From an uncultured Oligoflexia bacterium (GTDB lineage: Bacteria; Bdellovibrionota; Bacteriovoracia; Bacteriovoracales; Bacteriovoracaceae): a stretch of DNA of 64,000 nt. The translations under genes and the position numbers were made by a program. The stretch covers positions 1-64,000 of the forward strand of contig CAKZJW010000074.1 of assembly GCA_937120495.1 (NCBI GenBank), in the 5' to 3' direction. How positions within the stretch are numbered: the stretch's first letter is position 1; the number at the start of each line of letters is the position of its first letter. The notes below the pieces were generated by a model that had not been told where the DNA came from, did no database searches, and worked only from the letters and a program-made list of their open reading frames with translations. Below are positions 1 to 7,952 of the stretch, piece after piece.

Positions 1-1
1 T

Positions 2-118
2 GTTTTGATTGAATCGATTGAAATTAATTCCATTAGATCTCCCTATAAAGCAATTGTGTGTGGCGTGAGTTTGCATGTGGAGGGGAGATTTGTCACTAAA
101 ATTTTGGGATTATGCTAA
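2..118 (+). CDS. possible 3' end of an unidentified gene (partial)
   Basis: A reading frame is open from the first bases of the window and ends at a TAA near position 118, giving about 38 codons with no internal stop. The frame ends with a hydrophobic-basic stretch (GRFVTKILGL). It converges on the ferredoxin gene on the other strand. The fragment is too short to assign a family. It could be the tail of a real gene that starts upstream of the window, or a chance open frame. Nothing else is visible in the first 155 bases. Confidence 0.3.
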   Translation, partial: VLIESIEINSIRSPYKAIVCGVSLHVEGRFVTKILGLC

Positions 119-155
119 TTCTTACGTGTTTGCTTGGCGTTAAAACAGATATTGT

Positions 156-392
156 TTATTCTTGACCGTCATCGCCTATTGCGCCAACAGGGCAGCATGC
201 TAGAGCATTTTCACACTCTTCTTTGGCTTCTTCTGTTTCCGGTTGATCAGTGACATAAGCATGGCCATCATCGTCGTTCATGGCAAAGAATTTAGGTGCT
301 TCAACAACGCAGGCGTCACAAGCAATACATTGGTCATCAACGTAATACTTACCTTCTTTGTTCATCGACCATTTTGCTTCTTTGTCGGCCAT
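156..392 (-). CDS. ferredoxin, small [4Fe-4S]/[3Fe-4S] type
   Basis: This 78-residue acidic protein is a small soluble electron carrier. Cys22, Cys25 and Cys28 form the CxxCxxC cluster motif, and Cys66 in the CPVGAI segment supplies the distal Cys-Pro ligand. Cys59 and Cys65 are extra cysteines that could form a disulfide, as in other single-cluster ferredoxins. Length and layout fit the monocluster ferredoxin family (Fer4_13/Fer4_15 type). A Shine-Dalgarno-like AAGGAAG lies just upstream of the ATG. The gene sits directly after the rho-independent terminator of the ppiD-like gene, so it either relies on readthrough or has a promoter overlapping that terminator. The redox partner cannot be told from the context. 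Confidence 0.85.
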   Translation of the reverse strand: MADKEAKWSMNKEGKYYVDDQCIACDACVVEAPKFFAMNDDDGHAYVTDQPETEEAKEECENALACCPVGAIGDDGQE

Positions 393-405
393 AACTTCCT
401 TTTGG

Positions 406-434
406 ATAAAAAAAAGCCCACTATTTAAGTGGGC
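406..434 (-). terminator. rho-independent terminator of the ppiD-like gene
   Basis: Inverted repeat GCCCACT/AGTGGGC (416-422 and 428-434) with a 5-base loop, followed on the minus strand by a run of T residues. It lies between the stop of the PpiD-like gene and the start of the ferredoxin gene. Confidence 0.85.
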
Positions 435-459
435 CTTATAAAATTATTTCTTTTGTTTA

Positions 460-1953
460 CTACAATAAATTTGAATATGTAACAACTTTCGCATTCTTTT
501 CTAGGTACTTAGTTGTTTCCCCTTGAAGAGTTCTTGTAAATGCTTGAGAGGCTGTTTGAACTTCAGCGCTAAGGCTTTTTTCAACATCGGCCATAAGTTG
601 TTTTTCTGAAATTCTTTTAGAAACTTTAACAAGTGTAAGTCTTACTGGTGTTTCTTCAGAAGCAAGAGAGTTTTCTTTATTAAACAAAGGACCTAGCTTT
701 TCTTTAGAAATTGTAAGGTTTGAAAGTCTAAGGTCAAATTGATTTACCTTTTCACTAGGTAGATATTTAAGCTCGTATTTTTTAGAGATTGATTTAATCT
801 TTGATTTATTACCTGCTTCAAAAGCTGCTGTAAGATTAGTTTTAATTTTTTCAACTAATTCATTTAAAGCTTTTCTATTAGATTTTTGAAGATGATCTTT
901 TGCTAGCTTATTTTGAACTTGAGCAAGAGTCTTAGTAACAGCTTTTTTCTTACTTTGAACATAGATGATATGATAACCATAGCTTGTTTTGATAGGTTTT
1001 GAAATTTGCCCTGGCTTCATTGAGAAAGCAGCATTTTCGAACTCAGGAACCATCCTTCCTTTAGTGAAAGAACCTAGACTTCCGCCCTTAGCTCCACTAC
1101 CTGAAGGATCTTCAGTTTCTTTCCCCGCAATTTTTGCAAAGTTAGATCGAGTAAGTCTCTTTCTTGTAGCATTCGCTTTAGCTAGAACATCTGAATCTTT
1201 TTTTCCTGCACCAGTCTTATAAAGGATATGTCTTGCTGTAACTTCTTCTGGCTTGTTAAACTGAGATTTTTTAGAGTTAAATAATGACTCTAGTATTTTT
1301 TTATTCTTTTCGTCAGCAACAAATGCTTTAACTTCAGAAGATTTAACATTGATAAACTTTGTTAGGTTCTCTTTAGTCATTTCAACAGAATAAGTTGTTA
1401 TAGTATTCTTTTTAAGTCTTAAAATATCTTTTGCGTAGCTCTTTGAAACTCCTAGAGAAGAGATCAGATTAAAAATCTTTTTTGAAGCAATATCATTTGA
1501 AACAAAGCCTTCGTACTTTGCTGGAGTGAAATTATTTTGAGCAAGAAGAGCTCTATATTTATTAACGTCAAACTTCTTATCAGTTAAAAAATAAGGAGAT
1601 TTTTTTATTTCTTCTTTTATTTCAGATTGGCCAGCATCAAGTTTCATCTTTTTCGCAAGATTTAAAATCAGTTTTTGTTGAACTAATCTTGTTAGAACAC
1701 CTTCTTTAATTCTAAATTGTCTGATTTGTTGATTTGTAAGTGCTTTGCCTCCAAACATTTGAGAGAAGCGATTGAGCTCTTGATTATAAGTGTTTTGATA
1801 CTCTGAAACAGTAATTGGTTCACCATCAACGCTACCAACAGCACCTGAAGTTGAGTTAAAACCATCAAATCCAGTTAAAGCAAAGCTTAGAATGATTGCA
1901 AACATGAAAAATGTGATTATTACGTACGAAGTTTTACTCTGAAATTTATTCAT
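460..1953 (-). CDS. ppiD: PpiD-like membrane-anchored peptidyl-prolyl isomerase/periplasmic chaperone
   Basis: The protein is an inner-membrane-anchored folding factor for exported and outer-membrane proteins. One N-terminal transmembrane segment (about residues 10-28) precedes a SurA/PpiD-type N-terminal chaperone region (about 35-200). A single parvulin (PpiC-type rotamase) domain spans about 238-335, shown by RHILYK, the glycine-rich GSGAKGGSLG segment, MVPEFENAAF and YGYHIIYV. A further C-terminal helical chaperone region follows. At 497 residues it is shorter than E. coli PpiD (623). The arrangement (N-terminal anchor, central parvulin) supports PpiD over SurA, which has a cleavable signal and two parvulin domains. 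It is monocistronic, ends at a strong terminator, and is divergent from the mreC operon. Confidence 0.85.
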   Translation of the reverse strand: MNKFQSKTSYVIITFFMFAIILSFALTGFDGFNSTSGAVGSVDGEPITVSEYQNTYNQELNRFSQMFGGKALTNQQIRQFRIKEGVLTRLVQQKLILNLAKKMKLDAGQSEIKEEIKKSPYFLTDKKFDVNKYRALLAQNNFTPAKYEGFVSNDIASKKIFNLISSLGVSKSYAKDILRLKKNTITTYSVEMTKENLTKFINVKSSEVKAFVADEKNKKILESLFNSKKSQFNKPEEVTARHILYKTGAGKKDSDVLAKANATRKRLTRSNFAKIAGKETEDPSGSGAKGGSLGSFTKGRMVPEFENAAFSMKPGQISKPIKTSYGYHIIYVQSKKKAVTKTLAQVQNKLAKDHLQKSNRKALNELVEKIKTNLTAAFEAGNKSKIKSISKKYELKYLPSEKVNQFDLRLSNLTISKEKLGPLFNKENSLASEETPVRLTLVKVSKRISEKQLMADVEKSLSAEVQTASQAFTRTLQGETTKYLEKNAKVVTYSNLL

Positions 1954-1980
1954 TAAAAGTCCCTTTTAAATAAACTTATT

Positions 1981-2003
1981 AAAGCTAAAATTCTATTAGC
2001 TTT
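1981..2003. other. inverted repeat in the ppiD/mreC divergent promoter region
   Basis: Perfect 8-base inverted repeat AAAGCTAA/TTAGCTTT with a 7-base spacer, in the 142-base gap between two divergently transcribed genes. It could be an operator or a hairpin in a leader; no clear family of binding site is recognised. Confidence 0.35.
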
Positions 2004-2095
2004 TTGGTTAAAGTCAATAAATAAGAGGCTTTAGACGTTGGCAATAGCGTGAAGTTTGGGTAGGCTAGAGAGAATAATACTTTAAAAAATATCGC

Positions 2096-2983
2096 ATGGT
2101 GTTGCCTTTGAAAAATTTTGCAGTGGATTCATCCCGTTGGAAGCTAGTTAGTAATATAATAGTCCTCATAATTGCTTTATGGGGAGTGTCAAAACATCAA
2201 TACTCTATAAATAAAGTTTCTGTGTTTGAATCTTTTTTAATAGAAGCATTTGCTCCGATCCAAAGGGGAACTTTGTCTGTTAAAGAGAAAATTTCTTACA
2301 TGGTGGATCATTATGTGTTGATTGTTAACACTTCAAAAGTAAATGAAGAGTTAAAAGCTGAGGTTGAGAAGCTTCAGGGCAAAATCTTTACAATGTCTGA
2401 AGTAGAAAAAGAAAATGAAAGACTAAAGCAGCTTTTAGATTTTGGTAAAGAAATACCGAGAAAAAAAGTTTTGGCTCAAATTGTTTCATTCGATTCTTCA
2501 AATGAATTTAAAGTCCTTAGAATCAACAAGGGCGAAAAACACGGACTAAAACTATTGAGTCCCGTAATTACGATGACGGGACTTGTTGGTTATGTTTATA
2601 GATTAACGCCAAATTATGCCGATATACTTACTATCTTAGATCAAAACAATAGGGTTGATGCAATTGTGACAAGAACCAGATCTCACGGAATCGTTGAGGG
2701 AAGTTCAGGTTTTAGAGCACAACTTAAGCATATGAACAGAACTGAGAAAATCGAAATTGAAGACGAAGTTATTACTGCTGGGCTTGGAACAATTTATCCT
2801 AAAGGCATAAAGGTTGGAAAAATTTCTAAAATAGATAAAGAAAATTATGGAATTACTCAGGATGTAGAAATTACACCCGCTGTAAACTTTCATAAGCTTG
2901 AAGAAGTAGTTGTTCTTTTAGAAGAGATTGAGATTTCAAAAGACGACAGTAAAAAAGAAAGTGAGAAGAAGGTGCTAAAATGA
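2096..2983 (+). CDS. mreC: rod shape-determining protein MreC
   Basis: MreC is a scaffold of the elongasome that links the MreB cytoskeleton to the periplasmic peptidoglycan synthases. The 295-residue protein has a short N-terminal cytoplasmic part, one transmembrane segment (about 17-33), a periplasmic coiled coil (about 75-115, Lys/Glu/Leu heptads) and the two-lobed beta domain of the family, with GLVGYV and the ITAGLGTIYPKGIKVGKI segment typical of MreC. The acidic/lysine-rich tail after about residue 275 is non-conserved. The Shine-Dalgarno signal is weak; ATG 2096 is followed at once by GTG and TTG codons, so the start is uncertain by a few residues. Its stop overlaps the mreD start by ATGA. 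mreB is not in the window. Confidence 0.93.
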   Translation: MVLPLKNFAVDSSRWKLVSNIIVLIIALWGVSKHQYSINKVSVFESFLIEAFAPIQRGTLSVKEKISYMVDHYVLIVNTSKVNEELKAEVEKLQGKIFTMSEVEKENERLKQLLDFGKEIPRKKVLAQIVSFDSSNEFKVLRINKGEKHGLKLLSPVITMTGLVGYVYRLTPNYADILTILDQNNRVDAIVTRTRSHGIVEGSSGFRAQLKHMNRTEKIEIEDEVITAGLGTIYPKGIKVGKISKIDKENYGITQDVEITPAVNFHKLEEVVVLLEEIEISKDDSKKESEKKVLK

Positions 2984-3516
2984 AATATTCACCAATCGAT
3001 ATTCTACTAGGAACCTTAAAAACTTGTTTGCTTTTAATCTTCTTAGAAATTTTTACAACAGCATTTTTACCAAGTATTGGAATAGATAACTTTAAGCCAG
3101 CATTTAGTGTTTTGATTGTATTGTTTTTGGCTTTCAAATTTGAACATCCATTTTTACCTTTTTTAATTTTAATTACTCAATATGTACATGCTATCTTCTC
3201 AATTGAGGGGTGGGCTATTGGAACATTGGCAGGGGTTTTAATTTCTTTATCATTAAGATATTTAAAAGACTTGCTTGATTTTTCAACAGCAATATCGACG
3301 ATTATTGTCGTTCAGATATTTCAACTAGTTTGGTTTGTTGTAATCTCTGTAATGCTCTCAATTAAACTTGGTACATTCGCTTCATTCTTTAGCATCTTCT
3401 GGAAATATGTTCCTGAAAGTTTTGTGCTATCGATCTTATCTCCACTCTTTTTCATACTTCTTAATAAGTTTTGGAAAGTTGGTAGTGATAACTCTGCAAG
3501 TGGAGTTAGTATTTAA
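2980..3516 (+). CDS. mreD: rod shape-determining protein MreD
   Basis: This small integral membrane component of the elongasome has 178 residues and about five to six hydrophobic segments, in the usual size range for MreD. Sequence is weakly conserved in this family, so position between mreC and mrdA is the main evidence. It starts in a 4-base overlap with mreC, and its stop overlaps the start of mrdA (TAATG), pointing to translational coupling of the operon. Confidence 0.88.
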   Translation: MKYSPIDILLGTLKTCLLLIFLEIFTTAFLPSIGIDNFKPAFSVLIVLFLAFKFEHPFLPFLILITQYVHAIFSIEGWAIGTLAGVLISLSLRYLKDLLDFSTAISTIIVVQIFQLVWFVVISVMLSIKLGTFASFFSIFWKYVPESFVLSILSPLFFILLNKFWKVGSDNSASGVSI

Positions 3517-5492
3517 TGTTTGGAGAAGATGATTTAATTCGAATTCACAAAGCACGAGGAGTACAAGTTGCAAATATTATTTTGCTTTGTTTCTCTGTCG
3601 TCTTTATTAGACTCTGGTACTTACAAATTTTTAAAGGAGAGTTGTATCATAAGTTCTCGCTTCAAAATCGTTTAAGAAAAGAAATTATTAGAGCTCCTAG
3701 GGGAATGATCTTTGATCGAACAGGTGAGCTTCTTGTCGATAATATTCCAAGGTTTGATGCCATATTAACAAGACAGTTTCTTTCGGATAAAGAAAAAACT
3801 TTAAATCGTCTTTCTGATATTCTTTCTATGGATACGGCCAAAATTAAAAAAATTATTAAGAAAAAATCTTTTCAAGCAAAGTACCGGCCAATAATTATTA
3901 AGAAAAATATATCTCTTAAAGAAGTTGCAAGAATTGAAACTGAAAATGCATTTTTGCCAGGAGTTTCAGTTGATACTTTTATAAGTCGAGAATATGTTGA
4001 TAAAGAAATTGGAGCACATCTGCTTGGTTATATTTCTGAAATATCACAAACCCAATTACCGAAGTACAGAAAAAGAGATAAAATCGATTATAAACTTGGT
4101 GACTTCATTGGACAGTTTGGTATTGAAGAGCAAATGGACAAGTCTATTCGAGGAAAAAATGGATTTGAATATGTTGAGGTTGACGCTCTTGGAAGAAAGA
4201 AAAAATTTATAAATACCGATGATCTATTTCAGGGCGAAAAAAATGTTAAGCCAACCCCAGGTGATAATCTAAAACTAACAATTGATAGAGACATGCAACT
4301 TGCGGGCTTTAATGCTTTAAAAGAAAAAACAGGGAGTGTTGTTGCAATTGATATTGCTTCAGGTCAGATCTTGACCATGGTTTCTACCCCAGCTTTTGAT
4401 CCTTCACAATTTTCTAGAGGACTTACAACAGAGTACTGGAACTCGCTTATAAATAATGAAGAAAATCCTCTAAGAGATCGAAATATTCAAGAGCACTTTT
4501 CTCCAGGTTCAACCTTTAAGCCTTTTACGGCAATAGCTGCACTTGAAGAGGGACTTATCGATCCAAACACTAAAATTCGTTGTCACGGATCTTTTAAATT
4601 TGGAAGGAGAGTTTATCGCTCTTGGAAAAAGTATGGAACAGAAAAAGTAAATGTTGTAGATGCCCTCATGCAGTCTTGTAATATTTTCTTTTATAAAGTT
4701 GCGACGGAGCTAGATATAGATATTCTTGCAAAATATGCAAACATGTTTGGCTTTGGAGAAAGAACTGGAATTAAGCTCCCAAGAGAAGTCTCAGGACTAA
4801 TTCCAACAAAGCAGTGGAAAGTTAAAAGAAATGGAGAACCATGGCAGCAAGGAGAAACACTTTCTTGTTCAATTGGGCAATCTTATGTTCTTGTATCTAC
4901 TTTGCAATTAGCGAATGCTTTTGCAGCTATCGCCTCTAAAGGAAAGCTATATAAGCCCTACGTTGTTAAAGAGATTGTTGATAATAGTGGAAATGTTTTA
5001 AAAGAGAATAAGCCTGAACTTATTCGGGAAATACAACTTAAGGAAAAAACTTGGGATGCAGTTCGAAAAGGACTTTATAAAGTTGTAAATGCACCAAAAG
5101 GAACTGGTTGGTGGAGACGTGGCTCTGGAAATCAAATGGCCGGTAAGTCGGGAACTTCACAAGTTATTAGGGCCAGAACAGCTGAACAGCTTTATTCAAA
5201 GTGTGCTGATATGGAGTACAAATATAGACACCATGGTGTCTTTGTTGCATTTGCCCCATATGATAACCCAAAGATTGCCGTTGCTGCTCTTGTTGAACAT
5301 GGCTGTGGGGGTTCTAGTGCGGCAGCTCCTGTTGTTGAAAAAGTAGTAAGTACATATATGAAAAAATACTTACCTGATGAGCAAAAAGAATTTGCGAAAA
5401 CAGAAAAACAGCAATTCTTAAAATTTATAAGAAAAAGAAATGCTGCTAGAAAAAAACAAGAAGAGGCTAGAGTTGAATCAAACGATAATTAA
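3516..5492 (+). CDS. mrdA: penicillin-binding protein 2 (peptidoglycan D,D-transpeptidase)
   Basis: PBP2 cross-links peptidoglycan during side-wall elongation, in complex with RodA. The 658-residue class B PBP has an N-terminal transmembrane anchor (about 18-36), a pedestal/dimerisation domain and a C-terminal transpeptidase domain. The active-site motifs are intact: Ser332-Thr-Phe-Lys335 (SxxK, nucleophile Ser332), Ser387-Cys-Asn389 (SxN) and Lys544-Ser-Gly-Thr547 (KTG equivalent). The basic tail after the catalytic domain is cytoplasm-like in composition and poorly conserved. Its last codons overlap the start region of rodA, as expected for a co-translated PBP2/RodA pair. Confidence 0.95.
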   Translation: MFGEDDLIRIHKARGVQVANIILLCFSVVFIRLWYLQIFKGELYHKFSLQNRLRKEIIRAPRGMIFDRTGELLVDNIPRFDAILTRQFLSDKEKTLNRLSDILSMDTAKIKKIIKKKSFQAKYRPIIIKKNISLKEVARIETENAFLPGVSVDTFISREYVDKEIGAHLLGYISEISQTQLPKYRKRDKIDYKLGDFIGQFGIEEQMDKSIRGKNGFEYVEVDALGRKKKFINTDDLFQGEKNVKPTPGDNLKLTIDRDMQLAGFNALKEKTGSVVAIDIASGQILTMVSTPAFDPSQFSRGLTTEYWNSLINNEENPLRDRNIQEHFSPGSTFKPFTAIAALEEGLIDPNTKIRCHGSFKFGRRVYRSWKKYGTEKVNVVDALMQSCNIFFYKVATELDIDILAKYANMFGFGERTGIKLPREVSGLIPTKQWKVKRNGEPWQQGETLSCSIGQSYVLVSTLQLANAFAAIASKGKLYKPYVVKEIVDNSGNVLKENKPELIREIQLKEKTWDAVRKGLYKVVNAPKGTGWWRRGSGNQMAGKSGTSQVIRARTAEQLYSKCADMEYKYRHHGVFVAFAPYDNPKIAVAALVEHGCGGSSAAAPVVEKVVSTYMKKYLPDEQKEFAKTEKQQFLKFIRKRNAARKKQEEARVESNDN

Positions 5493-6582
5493 TTTCTTAA
5501 AAAGATACGACTATAGCTTTTTAGTGAGTATGCTTGTTATATTCACGATAGGTATTTTAAATCTTTATTCAGCGACTCATGCTCATACAAGCGTTCACAT
5601 GCAAGGGCTTTATAAGTCGCAACTTCTTTGGTTTGGAATTGCAAATATAACGGCGTTTATTGTTTCTCTATTTCCTCCAAAGTCACTCTTTCGTTTTTCT
5701 TATTGGATTTACGCTGTAAATGTTTTCTTATTGATTCTAGTTCTTGTTATGGGGCAAAAAGGAATGGGGGCACAGCGCTGGTTAGTTATTGGTGGTTTTA
5801 GACTACAACCATCAGAGCTTATGAAAATATCTTTGGCTCTTGCTTTGGCAAGATACTATTCAAAGAATAGTCCCGAAAAAGAGTTATATCTTAAAGATTT
5901 AATCATGCCTTTTTTAATAACAATTATTCCAACAGTACTAATTGTATTACAACCAGATCTTGGGACGGGACTTCTACTTGTATTGATTTTCTTAGTGGTG
6001 TCGTTTTTTAAACGTCTTCGTTGGAAATCTATCGGTATCATTGCTGTCATTGGCATTGTCAGTGGTCTTTTAATGTATAATTTTGGATTAAAAGAGTACC
6101 AAAGAAAAAGGATTTTAACTTTTATTGATCCTCAAGCAGATGCAAAAGGCTCCGGGTATAATGCAATTCAATCTCAAATTGCAATTGGGTCTGGAAGATT
6201 TATGGGTAAAGGTTTTAAAAACTCTTCCCAAGCTTCTCTTAATTACTTACCTGAGAACCATACCGACTTTGTTTTTTCTATATTCAATGAAGAGCACGGT
6301 CTTTTTGGTTCTATTGTTTTGATTGCACTTTATATTATTCTTATGATGAGGTTCATTTGGCTTTCTGGGTCCGTTCTTCGTTTTTATGAAGCCGTCTTGG
6401 CCATTGGAGTCATGTCTATATTCTTTTGGCATACCTTTATAAATATGTGCATGGTTATGGGGCTCATGCCTATTGTTGGATTACCTCTTCCTCTTATGAG
6501 TTATGGTGGTTCTAGTCTTCTGACTTTTGGAATCTGTATTGGTATTGCAACTTCTTTGAGTAACTCAAGAAATCTATTCTAG
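5473..6582 (+). CDS. rodA: peptidoglycan glycosyltransferase RodA (SEDS family)
   Basis: RodA polymerises glycan strands from lipid II and pairs with PBP2. The protein has about ten transmembrane helices and SEDS signatures: GAQRWLVIGGFRLQPSELMK, the QPDLGTG segment, and NHTDFVFSIFNEEHG with the catalytic-loop region. I place the start at TTG 5473, because AAGAGG lies 6 bases upstream and the resulting 370 residues match the family. An ATG at 5440 in the same frame would add 11 residues but has no good ribosome-binding site. Either way it overlaps the 3' end of mrdA. The last gene of the mreC-mreD-mrdA-rodA operon. Confidence 0.93.
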   Translation: MNQTIINFLKRYDYSFLVSMLVIFTIGILNLYSATHAHTSVHMQGLYKSQLLWFGIANITAFIVSLFPPKSLFRFSYWIYAVNVFLLILVLVMGQKGMGAQRWLVIGGFRLQPSELMKISLALALARYYSKNSPEKELYLKDLIMPFLITIIPTVLIVLQPDLGTGLLLVLIFLVVSFFKRLRWKSIGIIAVIGIVSGLLMYNFGLKEYQRKRILTFIDPQADAKGSGYNAIQSQIAIGSGRFMGKGFKNSSQASLNYLPENHTDFVFSIFNEEHGLFGSIVLIALYIILMMRFIWLSGSVLRFYEAVLAIGVMSIFFWHTFINMCMVMGLMPIVGLPLPLMSYGGSSLLTFGICIGIATSLSNSRNLF

Positions 6583-6595
6583 TTGGTATATGACT

Positions 6596-6611
6596 TGCTT
6601 ATATATAAGCA
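6596..6611. promoter_or_regulatory. 16-bp perfect palindrome upstream of the small secreted protein gene
   Basis: TGCTTATA/TATAAGCA is a perfect palindrome in the 64-base gap between rodA and the next gene. It has no T-run after it, so it is more likely a binding site or promoter element than a terminator. No regulator can be assigned. Confidence 0.35.
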
Positions 6612-6646
6612 GTAAGACTAATCTTACCCAGAATTAGGGATATTAA

Positions 6647-6871
6647 ATGCTTAAACTTTTAACAGCTGTCATTTTTGTAGGCGCTAGTTTGCTATCTAGT
6701 CAGGCCAGAGCAGGAGAAATTACTCAAGAATCGGACCTTTCAACTAAGAGCCTCGTTCGAATGAGTTTATGGTATCAGGGATTACAAACAAGCGAAGAAT
6801 TAGTTAAAAATCAGGATGTTAGCGAGTCTAAATTATCTGAAGAACTCGAAAAAGCCCTTGTAGACGCGTAG
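6647..6871 (+). CDS. small exported protein, unknown function
   Basis: This 74-residue protein has a clear signal peptide (about 1-22, cleavage after ARA) and a mature part of roughly 50 residues that is acidic, Ser/Glu-rich and probably helical. AGGGA lies at a good distance before the ATG. It stands 47 bases before a MarR-type regulator gene on the same strand and might be its neighbour in function, but no family is recognised. Confidence 0.55.
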   Translation: MLKLLTAVIFVGASLLSSQARAGEITQESDLSTKSLVRMSLWYQGLQTSEELVKNQDVSESKLSEELEKALVDA

Positions 6872-6889
6872 AAAGTAAAAAGTATGACA

Positions 6890-6920
6890 ATGATACTATA
6901 TTGTACTATTGTAGTATCAT
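6890..6920. promoter_or_regulatory. candidate MarR operator overlapping the start codon
   Basis: Perfect 9-base arms ATGATACTA (6890-6898) and TAGTATCAT (6912-6920) flank a 13-base spacer. The right arm ends inside the ATG of the MarR-type gene at 6919. MarR proteins bind imperfect palindromes of this general size and commonly repress their own gene, so autoregulation is likely by inference. Confidence 0.5.
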
Positions 6921-7377
6921 GAAAAAGATTTCTGTTATTGGAAGCCTATTAAAAAAAATATATCGAAAGTTCAATGCTGATCTTTTAGAAGCCCTTCAAG
7001 CAAAGGGTTTTTTAGATTTGCGTCCCAGTTTTTTAGAAATATTATTATTTGTTTGTGATGTTGATGCCCCTTCTATCAAAGAAATAGGCTACGCCTGTGG
7101 ATTAAAAAAACAAACAATGACTAGCCACTTAAATGAATTAGAAAAACGAGGGTATATTGTTAGAAAAGCAGGAATTCAAGATAAAAGAGAATTTAAAGTT
7201 TATCTAACCGATTACGGTCAAAAGTTTAAAGTCATTTTATTAGAAGTAATTGAAGACCTAGAAAATAGTTATTTGAAATCAATTGGAGAAGTTGAGCTTG
7301 AGCGAATTGCACATACACTCGATAACTTTCACACAAAAATTAAGTCGCATAATTTAGATCAACAAACACTTATTTAG
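6919..7377 (+). CDS. MarR-family transcriptional regulator
   Basis: A winged-helix regulator of 152 residues from ATG 6919. The recognition helix region is around residues 50-75 (IKEIGYACGLKKQTMTSHLNELEKRGYI), followed by the wing with the family's DKRxFxVxLTDYG motif. N- and C-terminal helices would form the dimer interface. A TTG at 6901 in frame would add six residues but has no ribosome-binding site. No Shine-Dalgarno sequence is evident for ATG 6919 either; the start lies inside a palindrome that may be its own operator. The ligand and targets are unknown; the small exported protein gene upstream is one candidate target. Confidence 0.8.
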   Translation: MKKISVIGSLLKKIYRKFNADLLEALQAKGFLDLRPSFLEILLFVCDVDAPSIKEIGYACGLKKQTMTSHLNELEKRGYIVRKAGIQDKREFKVYLTDYGQKFKVILLEVIEDLENSYLKSIGEVELERIAHTLDNFHTKIKSHNLDQQTLI

Positions 7378-7905
7378 TTAGGCAACGCTCTTTAGATGGT
7401 TTGGCTTAGACTCTTGAGCTGGCCAGTACTTGTGCCCACCCGAGATATTATTTACGTTATAAAAGCCCATTTGATTTAAAAATTCACAGGCTAGAATAGA
7501 TTGAACCCCATCTTCGCTTATGATGAGTATTGGTGTGGATTTATTTGTAATTTCTTTGTATCTAAAATTTAATTCATCAAAGGGGATATTAATTGCTTCT
7601 TCAAATTCGTTCTTTGTTTGAAAACCTTTTTGAGAAACATCAATTAAAATAAAATGTGTATCATTTTGCTGATAAAAATTTAAAGCAGCTTCAGGTGAAA
7701 GGTCATTATAAGCTCTACCGTTTAAAATATAATCATCAGAAAGAGTTTCACCATTTTTAACTCTTAACAGGTGACATCTTTCAATTTCTTGGTACTTTTC
7801 AACTTTTGCATTTAATTCAATGATTTGAGTTTGCAAATCAACAATCTTTTCATTGAGCTTGTTGATATTAAAGAATATATTTTTTTGTAACTTATTTCCC
7901 ATCAT
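7378..7905 (-). CDS. rhodanese-like domain protein with a degenerate active site
   Basis: From ATG 7905 the product has 175 residues: an N-terminal helical/coiled-coil region (about 12-45) and a rhodanese-like domain (about 65-165). The end of that domain is clear (EFLNQMGFYNVNNISGGHKYW). The loop that normally holds the catalytic cysteine reads ISEDGVQS, with Ser130 in the cysteine position, so sulfurtransferase activity is not expected. A longer frame reaching 8019 would overlap the DUF350-like gene by 67 bases; I prefer the shorter start although its ribosome-binding site is weak. Last gene of a minus-strand cluster. A binding or regulatory role is possible. Confidence 0.65.
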   Translation of the reverse strand: MMGNKLQKNIFFNINKLNEKIVDLQTQIIELNAKVEKYQEIERCHLLRVKNGETLSDDYILNGRAYNDLSPEAALNFYQQNDTHFILIDVSQKGFQTKNEFEEAINIPFDELNFRYKEITNKSTPILIISEDGVQSILACEFLNQMGFYNVNNISGGHKYWPAQESKPNHLKSVA

Positions 7906-7952
7906 AAGACTTATCGTCAGATAGAAAAATATCTTAATATCAAAAATTCTCT

